Source: Nostoc sp. B(2019) (GTDB taxonomy: Bacteria > Cyanobacteriota > Cyanobacteriia > Cyanobacteriales > Nostocaceae). Taken from it: a DNA stretch of 64,000 bases. Shown piece after piece: positions 17,365 through 26,309 of the stretch. Below the pieces are notes generated by a model. It searched no databases and was not told the origin of the DNA. It saw only the letters and a list, made by a program, of their open reading frames with translations. Position 1 is the first letter of the stretch; each line of letters opens with the position of its first letter. Location of the stretch: assembly GCF_010091925.1 (NCBI RefSeq), contig NZ_WVID01000029.1:1-64000 (forward strand), in the 5' to 3' direction. Position numbers and translations under genes: made by a program.

Positions 17365-18120
17365 ATGGATGATCTGGAATCCAAAATACTTGAGATATTG
17401 AAGCGTGGCACTCCCCTAAGAGCAGCAAAAATTGCTGATATGCTGGGAGTTGAAAGACGAGAAGTAAACCATTACCTGTATTCTTCATTGAAGAATATGG
17501 TTGTCCAAGATAGTGAATATAAATGGTCATTTAAGACAAATCAAATAGGTAATAATCAGCGTATCCCAACTCAACCTCGAAAATCTCAAAATCAATCATC
17601 AATGCCTGTACAGCAAGATACCTCGTATAGTTTTACTAAAAAGGAGATTAAACAAGATACTCCAAATCAACCGCCAATTTCTCCAACTCCATCATCACAA
17701 CCAGCCAAGTATGAGAAACTAGAAAGATTTTCTCAAAAACATTTTGAGCCAAACTCTCCAACTCCATCCTCACAGCCTGTAAAGCAAACTAATCCGTATG
17801 AAGTTGTTAAGACAGAACTTGCTCAACTATCTTCAGAACAAAAGGTGAAAGTTTTAGAAAATGCTTTTAGGCAAGATAGATTTTCAGAACTAGAAGACGA
17901 TCAGATAAATGCTCTCCAATCAATCTTGGAAGCGGCTAAGCGGGAAGTAAATATAACCAATACTGCATATACACAAGGGAAACTAAGCTCTTGGAAGGCT
18001 AATCGTTTAGCGATCGCAGTCGTATCCATTACCTTAGCTTTTGGTACATTCTTTGTGATCAGTCAACTTAGATCCAGTTCAACTTACCAACCTACCCCAA
18101 CTATCCCACAAAATAGGTAG
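17365..18120 (+). CDS. Winged-helix protein with C-terminal membrane anchor
   Basis: 251 residues. Residues 1-55 form a Z-alpha-like winged helix: LESKILEILKRGTPLRAAKI, MLGVERREVNHYLYSSLK and an aromatic end (YKWSF). A long Gln/Pro/Ser-rich linker (60-145) follows, with a near-duplicate phrase SPTPSSQPAK / SPTPSSQPVK. Next is a helical segment (TELAQLSSEQKVKVLENAF) and one transmembrane helix at about 212-232 (AIAVVSITLAFGTFFVISQL) with a short tail. It lies 43 bases after the ParB-like gene on the same strand, with GGGGA before the ATG, so likely one operon. Similar winged helices occur in biological-conflict proteins. A membrane-tethered sensor or effector is possible. Function unknown. Confidence 0.65.
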   Translation: MDDLESKILEILKRGTPLRAAKIADMLGVERREVNHYLYSSLKNMVVQDSEYKWSFKTNQIGNNQRIPTQPRKSQNQSSMPVQQDTSYSFTKKEIKQDTPNQPPISPTPSSQPAKYEKLERFSQKHFEPNSPTPSSQPVKQTNPYEVVKTELAQLSSEQKVKVLENAFRQDRFSELEDDQINALQSILEAAKREVNITNTAYTQGKLSSWKANRLAIAVVSITLAFGTFFVISQLRSSSTYQPTPTIPQNR

Positions 18121-18186
18121 ATTCTCCAACCCTTAACTGAGTATTTGTATTACATAATTGTGGGGCATTGCTTAGCGTTTACAGGC

Positions 18187-18216
18187 TTTCTTTGCGCCTC
18201 TGCGCCTCTGCGTGAG
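18187..18216. repeat. Short tandem GCGCCTCT repeat
   Basis: TTTGCGCCTCTGCGCCTCTGCG carries the unit GCGCCTCT twice in tandem. It is the same vocabulary as the translated repeat inside ileS. It lies between the winged-helix gene and the glycosyltransferase. Confidence 0.6.
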
Positions 18217-18277
18217 GAATTCTCATATATACGTCTACGCATTCCACATAACTTGTAATCATCGGAGACATACTTAA

Positions 18278-19510
18278 GTGACGATTTCCCCGATTCGCAC
18301 TTTATTTATCACAAAAGAGGTTCCTTATCCACCTGTGGGCGGGGTAAGTTTACGTACCTGGCAAAACATCAATATTATGATGAAGTTTGGCCCTGTTGGT
18401 ATTTTTTCAGCCTCCAACTGGACTCCTAAAAGCACATCCTTACCGGGGGTTACACTATGGAAGCATTCCAACTTTGCCACACATCGGTCAAACTGGGAAA
18501 ACTTAGAAAGTCGGTTGTGGTGGCTACATCCCCGCAGACATCCAGATGCAGATTGGGCTTATACAAAAACTGCTGCTCAAGAATTAGACGAAACCCTGAC
18601 CAAATTTCAGCCTGATGTTGTAGTTCTTGTGGAGGTGTGGCTATACCCTTACTTGAGTGTGGTCAAGAAACATAAATGTCGCATTATCTTCGATAACCAT
18701 AACGTGGAAGCATCTCTATGGCAGCAGAGATACCATGCAGTTCAGGGTATAAAGTCAAAGTTAAAAGCCAAGATTCAGCTAGACCATCTCAAGTCAATTG
18801 AGAGCAACTTTACTAAGCAAGTTAGCCAAGTATGGGTATGCAGCCAAGATGATGTGAGCTTGATAAACGAGTTTTACGGACAAGTATCGCCCACTTACGT
18901 TGTACCTAATGGTATCAATGTAGCGCACTATGACTGTGTGCGTTCCAGTGAATACAACCCGAAGACTGGATTGGAGAATACCAGCCGGAATGTTCTTTTT
19001 CTTGGTCAACTTTCATACTCACCCAATACAGTGGCGGCTGAGTTATTAATTAACCAAATCTACCCCCAACTGCGAAAGCTTTACCCAGATAGCCGTTTGC
19101 TGCTAGTGGGGCGTAGTCCGGCTCAATTTATGCTGGATGCTGCTAAGCGATCGCCTGGAATTATCGTTACTGGTAGCGTACCAGATGTTCGACCCTATTT
19201 GGCTGCTGCCAGCGTGATGGTTGTACCATTACTTCAAGGTGGAGGTACGCGCCTGAAAATCGTAGAAGCCTTTGCTGCTGGTTGTCCTGTTGTTAGTACA
19301 GCTAAGGGTGCTGAGGGAATCAATGCTAGAGATGGGGAACACCTGCTGATTAGAGAGGTGGAAGAGTTAGTTGCAGGAGTGTCCCAAATCTGGTCAGACC
19401 CTTCTCTAGGAGAGAAACTAGCTCGTTCTGCTTATGAATTAGTACAAGCAGAATACTCCTGGGAGGCGGTTAGTTGCAAGGTGGAAAAGGCTATCCACAA
19501 ACTGTTTTGA
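18278..19510 (+). CDS. Glycosyltransferase family 4
   Basis: 410 residues from a GTG start. The N-terminal domain opens FITKEVPYPPVGGVSLRTWQ, a typical GT4 donor-side loop. The C-terminal Rossmann-like domain has NVLFLGQLSYSPN, RLLLVGRSP, VTGSVPDVRPYLAAASVMVVPLLQGGG and KIVEAFAAGCPVVSTAKGAEGI, the E-x7-E region that binds the nucleotide sugar. No membrane helix is seen, so it is likely cytosolic or peripheral. It is convergent with the methyltransferase gene and related in plan to the GT4 at 23834-25060, which shares the opening STFPYPPTRGG type. It probably acts in polysaccharide or glycoconjugate synthesis; sugar unknown. Confidence 0.88.
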   Translation: MTISPIRTLFITKEVPYPPVGGVSLRTWQNINIMMKFGPVGIFSASNWTPKSTSLPGVTLWKHSNFATHRSNWENLESRLWWLHPRRHPDADWAYTKTAAQELDETLTKFQPDVVVLVEVWLYPYLSVVKKHKCRIIFDNHNVEASLWQQRYHAVQGIKSKLKAKIQLDHLKSIESNFTKQVSQVWVCSQDDVSLINEFYGQVSPTYVVPNGINVAHYDCVRSSEYNPKTGLENTSRNVLFLGQLSYSPNTVAAELLINQIYPQLRKLYPDSRLLLVGRSPAQFMLDAAKRSPGIIVTGSVPDVRPYLAAASVMVVPLLQGGGTRLKIVEAFAAGCPVVSTAKGAEGINARDGEHLLIREVEELVAGVSQIWSDPSLGEKLARSAYELVQAEYSWEAVSCKVEKAIHKLF

Positions 19511-19525
19511 AGAAGTTATTTAAAA

Positions 19526-20347
19526 TTAGATTGTTTTTTCTAGCACAATGCACTGTGTAAGAACGTTATCAACGACTAAAAATTCATCTAAACGCTGACG
19601 AATATTTTCAGGTTCAAACTCGGAATAGCCGTACAATTCTTCAGGATTACCTATTTTTAGTTTTAATCCTGAGTGTTCAATTAGGGAACTAATTGAGATA
19701 TTAGAACCATATTTATTAGAAGGTTTATTGGTAAATGGATAACAATCTAAAAACAAATCTATTGTTGCTATAAAACAGCCACCAGGTTTCATCAGGCGTT
19801 CAATTTCTTTTGCCAATGATGGTAATTCTTCTGGTGGAATATGTTCAATTGCAGAGATAGAGAAAATGCGATCATAATAATTACTCTTCAAATTGGCGTT
19901 TTGCAAGAAATCTTGAATAAATTTAACTTTACCACCAAAAGCATTATTCAATTGATGAAACTGCTCAATAGTAAATATCCAATCAACTTTTTTGCTAGGA
20001 TTAACAAGAGGATCAACGGAGGTAATATCCAGACCACATTGAGCTAATACAAATTGAAAACCAGAAGCTCCAGTTCCAACTTCGACTACACGCATACCCG
20101 CTTCTAACGGTGTGGCGAAAAAACACCAGGGATATTCAAAGATGCGTGTAAGGCTATTGATTTGAAAACCGAAAGGCCCAATCTGTCTAATTAACTCACT
20201 AGGTAAGTTATAGCGATTACGCCAAGCAAAATTGTTTCCAGTAATTTTGGAATTGGTGTATTGATACCACCATGAAGCTCCCACAGGTGCTTTGTGCTTT
20301 TGGTTCCAGATAAAAAACTTAGAAGGTATAATCTTAGGTGCTAGCAT
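19526..20347 (-). CDS. SAM-dependent methyltransferase, class I
   Basis: 273 residues. The SAM-binding motif I is MRVVEVGTGASGFQF. The acidic residue after strand 2 is in DITSVDPL, and post-I motifs are RIFSISAIEHIPPEEL and MKPGGCFIATIDLFL. The extra N-terminal 95 residues, rich in Trp and aromatic residues (WNQKHKAPVGASWWYQYTNS), may recognise the acceptor. No neighbour names the substrate, but the gene lies among glycosyltransferases, so modifying a sugar or a glycan end is plausible. ATG at 20347 is the first good start. Confidence 0.8.
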   Translation of the reverse strand: MLAPKIIPSKFFIWNQKHKAPVGASWWYQYTNSKITGNNFAWRNRYNLPSELIRQIGPFGFQINSLTRIFEYPWCFFATPLEAGMRVVEVGTGASGFQFVLAQCGLDITSVDPLVNPSKKVDWIFTIEQFHQLNNAFGGKVKFIQDFLQNANLKSNYYDRIFSISAIEHIPPEELPSLAKEIERLMKPGGCFIATIDLFLDCYPFTNKPSNKYGSNISISSLIEHSGLKLKIGNPEELYGYSEFEPENIRQRLDEFLVVDNVLTQCIVLEKTI

Positions 20348-20438
20348 AATTCAGTAATTTACTTTTAAATTTAAGAGTAAGTAAACTAGATTTTTTAATC
20401 AACCAGATACTTCTCAGATTTTCTTTTATTAGATAATA

Positions 20439-21386
20439 TTAACCTCTTGCTTGTCGCAGTACGTTAAACGCTTTACTCCGTAACCCAACTGGTAATAGCG
20501 ATAAACCTAAACCAGTCCACGCTTTAGTAGTTGAAAAAGACTGTCCTGCCAAAATCAATTCTCTGCCTCTTGGTGTTTCACCCTTTTCGACTAAACGCAA
20601 ACCCAATAATAATTGTGTTTCAGCAAGACGATTTTTTCTGATTATCTCCAGTTTTTCTGAATCAAACTTATAATTTTCTAAATATTGGATTTTATCGAAT
20701 AAATAAGGAATAGCTCGATTAATACCTTGCTGTTCTGCATGATAGCGATATTCCATCAATAACTCTGGTAAATAATAACCCTTTTTCCCAGCTAAAGCTA
20801 GCCGCACAAACAAATCATTATCCTCACAATTTTGCAGATTAGGCAACATAAATCCTAATTCTAGTAAGGCTTGACGGCGAAATAATGTTGCTCCAATTTG
20901 GAAGCTTTGATGAATAAACACAATTTCCAGCAAGTTATCTACTACACCTTTTGGTAAATTCGTTCTACCCCAGCGACGAGAATTTTCTTGAGTTTTCTCT
21001 TTATCGCGGATATTATTAATATCGATTATCCAATGGTCTGTGCCAACAAAATCAATAGTAGAATCTTGTTCAAAAATTGCGGTAGTACGTGCTAAAAAGT
21101 CAGATGTTAGCCTATCATCGTCGTCAAACTTCATAAAATATTTGCCGCTTGCAGCATCAAAGCCAGAGCGCATATTATTGCTTTTACCAATATTTTGCGG
21201 ATGACGGATGTATTTAATACGGTTATCTGTATACTGTGACATTAATTCAGGTGTATCATCACCAGAACCGTCATCACAGACAATTAATTCAAAGTCTTGC
21301 TCGGACTGGTGAAGTACACTGTCAATGGCATAAGGTAGGAGATAGGCACGATTAAAAGTAGGAATGCAAACACTAATTTTAGGCAT
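20439..21386 (-). CDS. Glycosyltransferase family 2
   Basis: 315 residues with a GT-A fold. The opening ISVCIPTFNRAYLLPYAIDS and ELIVCDDGSGDDTPELM form the nucleotide-binding part. The metal-binding DxD is in YFMKFDDDDRL, and CEDNDLFVRLALAGKKGYY is the acceptor-side segment with the catalytic acid. No transmembrane helices are seen; the C-terminal 60 residues are basic and may associate with the membrane. It precedes or follows other sugar-transfer genes on the same strand with gaps of about 85-90 bases. The sugar and acceptor cannot be read. Confidence 0.88.
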   Translation of the reverse strand: MPKISVCIPTFNRAYLLPYAIDSVLHQSEQDFELIVCDDGSGDDTPELMSQYTDNRIKYIRHPQNIGKSNNMRSGFDAASGKYFMKFDDDDRLTSDFLARTTAIFEQDSTIDFVGTDHWIIDINNIRDKEKTQENSRRWGRTNLPKGVVDNLLEIVFIHQSFQIGATLFRRQALLELGFMLPNLQNCEDNDLFVRLALAGKKGYYLPELLMEYRYHAEQQGINRAIPYLFDKIQYLENYKFDSEKLEIIRKNRLAETQLLLGLRLVEKGETPRGRELILAGQSFSTTKAWTGLGLSLLPVGLRSKAFNVLRQARG

Positions 21387-21470
21387 ATTTTATTTTATAT
21401 AGAAACTACTGTAATAGGATCAACTACAAATTAAATGTATGGTGATACTTGACCACCATACAGCTAAAAA

Positions 21471-22490
21471 TTAAGCGATAGTTCTTTGAATTTTCTTGAT
21501 AGTTTTTTTGATAAATCGATTGGTTTTTGATGCCATGCTTGGTGGTTTTAGCTGTTGTGGTCTTTGTTCTGGTTGTTTGAGAAAACGATAATATAAAAAC
21601 TCATCTCTATAAAGAATATTGACATCTTCTCCTTGAGATAAACGGGCAAAATCACTAGAGGAATAGCTCATGTAGTGAATGCGATGAATGGGTTTTAATC
21701 CATCTTGATTGTAAAGAACATTATCAATATTTACGAAGGGATCTGCATTAGCGCAGTTGCCGGTTCTATCTTGACCATTAGGGCTGAGCGTGAAGTTAAA
21801 TAGTGGGCGATCGCACCGCAAGGTCATATAATTAAACAAAAAAGCATCATCCCACCATCCATGTCCATTGATCCATTCAATTTCTCTGTTGTCAATTAAT
21901 TGCTGCTTCATCACTTTAATTTCTTGAGCAGTAAATAAGCCTCGCTTAGACCCAAAAAAACTAGAACAATGCAGCTTAGGACGGATATCAGTTTCCGTAT
22001 ATAGTCCAGTTTTTTCTATAACTGAAATATCCAAAGCAGCCACATTTCTATTCTTAAGATGTTCCCAATCATCAAAAACAAAGTCATACTTCTCTAGCTT
22101 TTCAATTACATCGGTGGCTGGCTTCATCGCCAAGCTATCACCGTCATAAAATACAAATTTATCAAAAACACCCTCAAAAGCAACAAACTTTCTTTGTAAA
22201 TGACTTTTGTACCAACTAGGACGTGATGCTTTTGTCTCTCTTTCTCTGGGATGAGCCGCCCAAACTTGATGAGCAAATTCTTCCCAGCATTGAATCACAT
22301 CCCAATTCTCAAATAACATTACGTTCTTTCGAGAATTAACTTCTTGCTTAACTCGGTCTAGTCGTTCATCATAAGGAATAATACAAACTGGGATATCTGC
22401 ACTAACATTCATCTCAATGCTATTTAGCAAAGCTACTAGTTGGTCATAGACTACATCATTCGCAAGGGTGTAAATACCGAAAGATTCCAT
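21471..22490 (-). CDS. Nucleotide-diphospho-sugar transferase-like protein
   Basis: 339 residues. The N-terminus (FGIYTLANDVVYDQLVALLN) and PVCIIPYDERLDRVKQE look like a GT-A/GT8-type transferase. A metal site is FVFYDGDSLAMKP (DxD). HCSSFFGSKRGLF and GWWDDAFLFNYM follow. I recall this as a cyanobacterial family named after Nostoc punctiforme loci, but I cannot confirm it. The C-terminus is basic. It probably acts on a surface glycan with the neighbouring genes. ATG at 22490. Confidence 0.65.
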   Translation of the reverse strand: MESFGIYTLANDVVYDQLVALLNSIEMNVSADIPVCIIPYDERLDRVKQEVNSRKNVMLFENWDVIQCWEEFAHQVWAAHPRERETKASRPSWYKSHLQRKFVAFEGVFDKFVFYDGDSLAMKPATDVIEKLEKYDFVFDDWEHLKNRNVAALDISVIEKTGLYTETDIRPKLHCSSFFGSKRGLFTAQEIKVMKQQLIDNREIEWINGHGWWDDAFLFNYMTLRCDRPLFNFTLSPNGQDRTGNCANADPFVNIDNVLYNQDGLKPIHRIHYMSYSSSDFARLSQGEDVNILYRDEFLYYRFLKQPEQRPQQLKPPSMASKTNRFIKKTIKKIQRTIA

Positions 22491-22797
22491 TTGACAAAAT
22501 CCTTTTTTTCCAGGTGATAAATAGTTTTAGCAATTATATAAACAGCTTGGGGATGAGATAATTAAATATGTATGCTTGTTACAGTGCTAGGCTAGCTAGC
22601 TTGAAGCATAAAATCCACCCCACAAATAAGTCTACAACCAAAAACATGATGTATTTTGGTTGCTCTATTTGCTAGGATTCCCAGATATTCAATTGAATAA
22701 ACATCTTAATAGTAGCTTTTTCGTTACCCTATCCGTCAAGGTAAGGGGATTCGCAAGATTCCCGACTGCTTTAAAGTAGCCGGGAATCTTAAATTGA
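22491..22797. other. Intergenic stretch with a terminator-like hairpin
   Basis: 307 bases. The only structure is the inverted repeat AAGATTCCCG ... CGGGAATCTT at 22755-22790. The part nearest 22490 would hold the promoter of the transferase gene; no clear motif is visible. Confidence 0.5.
22755..22790 (-). terminator. Hairpin after the DxD transferase gene; repeat family AAGATTCCCG
   Basis: 10-bp perfect outer arms at 22755-22764 and 22781-22790, with partly paired inner bases. It lies 7 bases beyond the stop codon of the leftward gene ending at 22798. A relative lies at 49386-49418, so the same sequence is a dispersed repeat that can serve as a terminator. Confidence 0.6.
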
Positions 22798-23595
22798 TTA
22801 CGCAAATTGTGAGATATTATTAATTTTATACAGGCTAAACTCTTCATGAGTTGATTGTGCCATCCATCTATAATCTAATAAAGCTTTCATTCTTAAAAGC
22901 CTTGATTTTAGAGGTAGTGCTTTATTTTTGTTTGCAACTCCAAAATAAACATTTTCACCATTTTTGATATAAATAGCACCTGGAAAAGGTAGAGGTTCAA
23001 GCGGTGTTCCTTTTTTTGCCAGAGTATTTGTTATATCACGATGACGATAGGAATTAAATATATATTGTGTATATTCTTTATCATATACAGCATTGACAAT
23101 TTTAGGTACATTATATAAATCATATCTAATTATATTGCTTGTGCCGCAGTATTGATCAAAACCTTTTCTCATAATACGTATGAGACTACTGCCTTCACTA
23201 TAAACGTAGCCTTTTTTGATAAACCAACCATTAGCTTGAGGATTGCTATTAACAAACTCTGCTAAATATTTGCTAACGCAGTCATCAGCATCAACACACA
23301 TAACGTGTGATGGGTTGAGTTGCCGCGCATATATTAATCCTGTGGTAAATTTGGACAGTTTATCTAACTGTTTGCTTTTCCAGTCTGTCCCTTGTAATTT
23401 AAAATTATGCTGAAGATATATAATGTGAGGATGGCTAAATTCTATATCAGGCTTTTCATTGCAAACAACAATCACTCTAAAGTCGTTTACAGTCTGGTTG
23501 CAGATGGATTTTAGGCATCTTTCAAATAACTTAGACACGCTTTCCCATGATTTAGAAATATATTTGCTTTTAACTGGGACAATAAAAACAAGCAT
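22798..23595 (-). CDS. Glycosyltransferase-like protein (GT-A fold)
   Basis: From the ATG at 23595 the product has 265 residues; an upstream ATG at 23658 gives a longer form. The internal start is preferred because AGGAAG lies upstream and the chain then opens MLVFIVPVKSK, as GT-A proteins do. The segment FRVIVVCNEKPDIEF and VMCVDADDCVSKYLAEFV (DxDD) support a nucleotide-sugar site. CGTSNIIRYDLYNVPKIV follows. Family placement beyond GT-A is not possible by eye. It is divergent from the GT4 gene on its right and likely part of the glycan cluster. Confidence 0.65.
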   Translation of the reverse strand: MLVFIVPVKSKYISKSWESVSKLFERCLKSICNQTVNDFRVIVVCNEKPDIEFSHPHIIYLQHNFKLQGTDWKSKQLDKLSKFTTGLIYARQLNPSHVMCVDADDCVSKYLAEFVNSNPQANGWFIKKGYVYSEGSSLIRIMRKGFDQYCGTSNIIRYDLYNVPKIVNAVYDKEYTQYIFNSYRHRDITNTLAKKGTPLEPLPFPGAIYIKNGENVYFGVANKNKALPLKSRLLRMKALLDYRWMAQSTHEEFSLYKINNISQFA

Positions 23596-23833
23596 CTTAA
23601 TCTTCCTATCTGGTCTGGCTATGGTTACATTTTGCCCTAGGCTTCTATGTAAAAACAACAGTTAATGGGGAACTATACAGTAAATTTACTATTGTTGTCA
23701 GTCAATAGGTAGCTAGCTTTTTGGCTGCTTTAATTTATGAAAATTTTACGAATAATATATAAGGGATATTTGTGATGACATCTAGCCTGAAATGAAGTCA
23801 TGGTGTATGTATCACTTACCGAATATCACTTGT

Positions 23834-25060
23834 ATGAATATTTTAATGCTATCTTCTACCTTTCCCTATCCGCCAACACGTGGAGGAACTCAAGTAAGGA
23901 CATTTAATTTACTTAAGTATCTGAGTCAACGCCATGCTATTACTCTTGTGACTCAACGCGATATAGATGTTACAGACACCGAAATAGCGGGATTACGCGA
24001 TTGTGTAGATCATCTAGTAGTTTTTGATCGCCCCCCAAATTCTGGAACCACCGCAGGAATACTGAGGAAAATCCAGCGCTTTGGCATATTTCTGCAACAG
24101 GGGACGCCACCAAGCGTACTCAACCGCTACTCAGTCGAGATGCAAGCCTGGGTTAATAACTTTGTCCAGGGAGGGAAATGTGATGTGATTACTTGCGAAC
24201 ATAGCGTTAACGAAATTTATGTACAACCGCATTTACATAAACAGCTAAAAACCATAGTCAATGTTCATAGTTCTGTTTACGGTAGTTGTCGTAACCAACT
24301 AGCAACAGGCATTTCTGAAAATGCACTCAGAGACAAAATTAATTTACCGCTTCTGCGTCGTTATGAACAAAACTACTGTTCTAAATTCTCGGAAATTGTA
24401 GTTACAACCGAAGAAGATAAAATTCAACTACAAGAATTCAGTCCCAATAGTCAAATTACAGTTATTCCTAATGGCGTAGATTTGGTTTCTTTCCCCAACC
24501 GTATCGCCGATCCAGGAGGACATCGCTTAATTTTTATTGGCGCAATGGATAATTTAGCAAATATTGATGCTGTTTGCTTTTTCAGCAATGAAGTCTTGCC
24601 AAAAATTCAAAAATATTATCCTGAGACAACTTTCGATATTGTTGGTTCTCATCCTGCACCAGAAGTTTTAGCACTTCAAGAAAAACCGGGAATTAATGTG
24701 ACTGGGCGTGTGCCTTCGATGGTAGAGTACTTACACAAAGCCACCATCTGCGTTGTGCCCATGCGGACTGGGTTTGGTATTAAAAATAAAACTTTAGAAG
24801 CAATGGCAGCAGGTGTGCCTGTAGTGGCAAGCGATCGCGGTTTAGAAGGGCTAACTGTAGATGGTACGAGCAAATCACTTCGAGCATTACGAGCAAATCA
24901 GCCAACCGAGTACATCACCGCTATTAGTCAACTATTTGATAATCCATATCTGCGCTCAGAATTATCTCGCAACGGTAGACAACTAGTAGAAACTGAATTT
25001 ACTTGGGATATCGCTGGTAAAAGTTATGAACAAGTTTGCCTTGGCGGGGATAATTTGTAA
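23834..25060 (+). CDS. Glycosyltransferase family 4
   Basis: 408 residues from the ATG at 23834. An earlier in-frame ATG at 23792 adds 14 residues that do not fit the family start MNILMLSSTFPYPPTRGGTQ. GT4 features are VIPNGVDLVSFPN, LIFIGAMDNLANID, FDIVGSHP, VTGRVPSMVEYLHKATICVV and KTLEAMAAGVPVVASDRGLEG. It is cytosolic or peripheral. It is convergent with cmpD, with a strong hairpin between. Likely role: sugar addition in an extracellular polysaccharide or lipid-linked glycan. Confidence 0.88.
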   Translation: MNILMLSSTFPYPPTRGGTQVRTFNLLKYLSQRHAITLVTQRDIDVTDTEIAGLRDCVDHLVVFDRPPNSGTTAGILRKIQRFGIFLQQGTPPSVLNRYSVEMQAWVNNFVQGGKCDVITCEHSVNEIYVQPHLHKQLKTIVNVHSSVYGSCRNQLATGISENALRDKINLPLLRRYEQNYCSKFSEIVVTTEEDKIQLQEFSPNSQITVIPNGVDLVSFPNRIADPGGHRLIFIGAMDNLANIDAVCFFSNEVLPKIQKYYPETTFDIVGSHPAPEVLALQEKPGINVTGRVPSMVEYLHKATICVVPMRTGFGIKNKTLEAMAAGVPVVASDRGLEGLTVDGTSKSLRALRANQPTEYITAISQLFDNPYLRSELSRNGRQLVETEFTWDIAGKSYEQVCLGGDNL

Positions 25061-25074
25061 TTGATCTGTAATCT

Positions 25075-25107
25075 ATGTAGAGACGTTGCAATGCAACGTC
25101 TCTACAT
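25075..25107. terminator. Bidirectional terminator, 16-bp perfect arms
   Basis: ATGTAGAGACGTTGCA at 25075-25090 and its complement at 25092-25107 with a one-base spacer. It lies between convergent genes. The half-unit is repeated once more (GCAATGCAACGTCTAC) to 25123, so the element is also a dispersed repeat. Confidence 0.7.
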
Positions 25108-25120
25108 AGCAATGCAACGT

Positions 25121-25990
25121 CTACCCAACATCATCATGGGCAAAGCGGTTAAAGAGGAAGTCTAAGGCATAGTTACGCAGTTGATAATATTGTGGATCTT
25201 CCATGATGCGGGCGCGATCGCGGGGACGTGAAAACGGAATTTCCATGACTTCACCAATCTTGGCGTGAGGGCCATTGGTCATCATCACCAATTTGTCTGC
25301 TAAAAATAGCGCCTCATCGATATCGTGGGTAATCATCAACACTGTACAGCGGTTATCGCCCCAAATTTTTAGCAATTCTTCCTGTAACTCTTCTTTGGTA
25401 ATCGCATCCAGCGCCCCAAAAGGTTCGTCTAAAATTAAGACTTTGGGACGAATCGCCAAAGCACGGGCGATAGAAACCCGTTGTCTCATCCCGCCAGACA
25501 TTTGCATTGGTTTCTTTTCCATAGCATCACCTAGTCCCACCATTGCTAAATGATCCCGGACGATCGCTCTTTTCTCAGCTTCCGGCTTCTTGGGATAAAC
25601 GGCGTTAACAGCTAGGTAAATATTTTCAAAAGCAGTCCGCCAAGGTAGCAGAGCATAGTTTTGGAACACCACCATCCTATCTGGCCCTGGCTTAGTAATT
25701 GGCTCTCCTTCCAGTAACACTTGCCCAGAGGTGGGAAAGTTAAAACCGGATACCATATTTAGCAGCGTCGATTTGCCACAACCAGAGTGACCGATGACAC
25801 AAATAAACTCGCCCTTTTCGACGTTGAGGTTAACACCGTCGAGTACGGTGAAAGGGCCTTTCTTTGTCGGATAGACTTTGGTAACGTCTTTAATTTCTAA
25901 AAAAGGCTGGCGGCTGCTGGTTGAGGTGACAAATTGTCTTCCCATTTCTTCTGTAGCGATGTTGGTTGTTCTAAAATTGTTGTTTTGCAT
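25121..25990 (-). CDS. cmpD: Bicarbonate ABC transporter ATPase CmpD
   Basis: 289 residues. One of two ATPases of the high-affinity HCO3- importer. Walker A is GHSGCGKST, the signature is MSGGMRQRVSIARAL, and Walker B is VLILDEPFGALD, with a switch histidine in MITHDIDEA. The N-terminal 25 residues are variable. Last gene of the leftward cmpABCD order; the gap to cmpC is 319 bases and holds a 21-bp tandem repeat. By sequence alone CmpD and NrtD (nitrate) are hard to tell apart; the call rests on the CmpA sequence in the same operon. Confidence 0.88.
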   Translation of the reverse strand: MQNNNFRTTNIATEEMGRQFVTSTSSRQPFLEIKDVTKVYPTKKGPFTVLDGVNLNVEKGEFICVIGHSGCGKSTLLNMVSGFNFPTSGQVLLEGEPITKPGPDRMVVFQNYALLPWRTAFENIYLAVNAVYPKKPEAEKRAIVRDHLAMVGLGDAMEKKPMQMSGGMRQRVSIARALAIRPKVLILDEPFGALDAITKEELQEELLKIWGDNRCTVLMITHDIDEALFLADKLVMMTNGPHAKIGEVMEIPFSRPRDRARIMEDPQYYQLRNYALDFLFNRFAHDDVG

Positions 25991-26035
25991 AGCGATTTAG
26001 GAATTCAAAAGCTTAATGTTAAAGTTCCAGGGCTT

Positions 26036-26170
26036 GTGAGCGAGTATCAAAGACTCGTGAGCGAGTATCAAAGACTTGTGCGAGAGTATCAAAGACTCGT
26101 GAGCGAGTATTAAAGACTCGTGAGCGAGTATCAAAGACTCGTGCGAGAGTATTAAAGACTCGTGGGCGAG
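26036..26170. repeat. 21-bp tandem repeat between cmpC and cmpD
   Basis: The unit GTGAGCGAGTATCAAAGACTC starts at 26036, 26057, 26078, 26099, 26120, 26141 and 26162 (partial), with few changes (TTGTG, GCGAGAG and TATTAAAG variants). As 21 is a multiple of three it keeps an open frame leftward (heptapeptide RVFDTRS), which explains a 74-codon open frame at 26019-26243 that I do not call a gene. Confidence 0.9.
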
Positions 26171-26309
26171 AAGAGTAGGTTGGGTTTTGCTGTTGCTTTA
26201 CCCAAGAAAGGCTTGAAAACATTGGGTTTTGTTTCTCAACCAACCTACGCGAGTTTTAATTTTTAGCCTTAACTGGGCTGTATTGGCTTCTCCCCCCACT
26301 CCTCTTTCG

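Noticed and set aside
26036-26170. CRISPR array
   Set aside because: The 21-bp units are directly adjacent with no unique spacers.
26019-26243. 74-codon leftward frame between cmpC and cmpD
   Set aside because: It consists almost wholly of the 21-bp tandem repeat, whose length keeps any frame open. No family resemblance.
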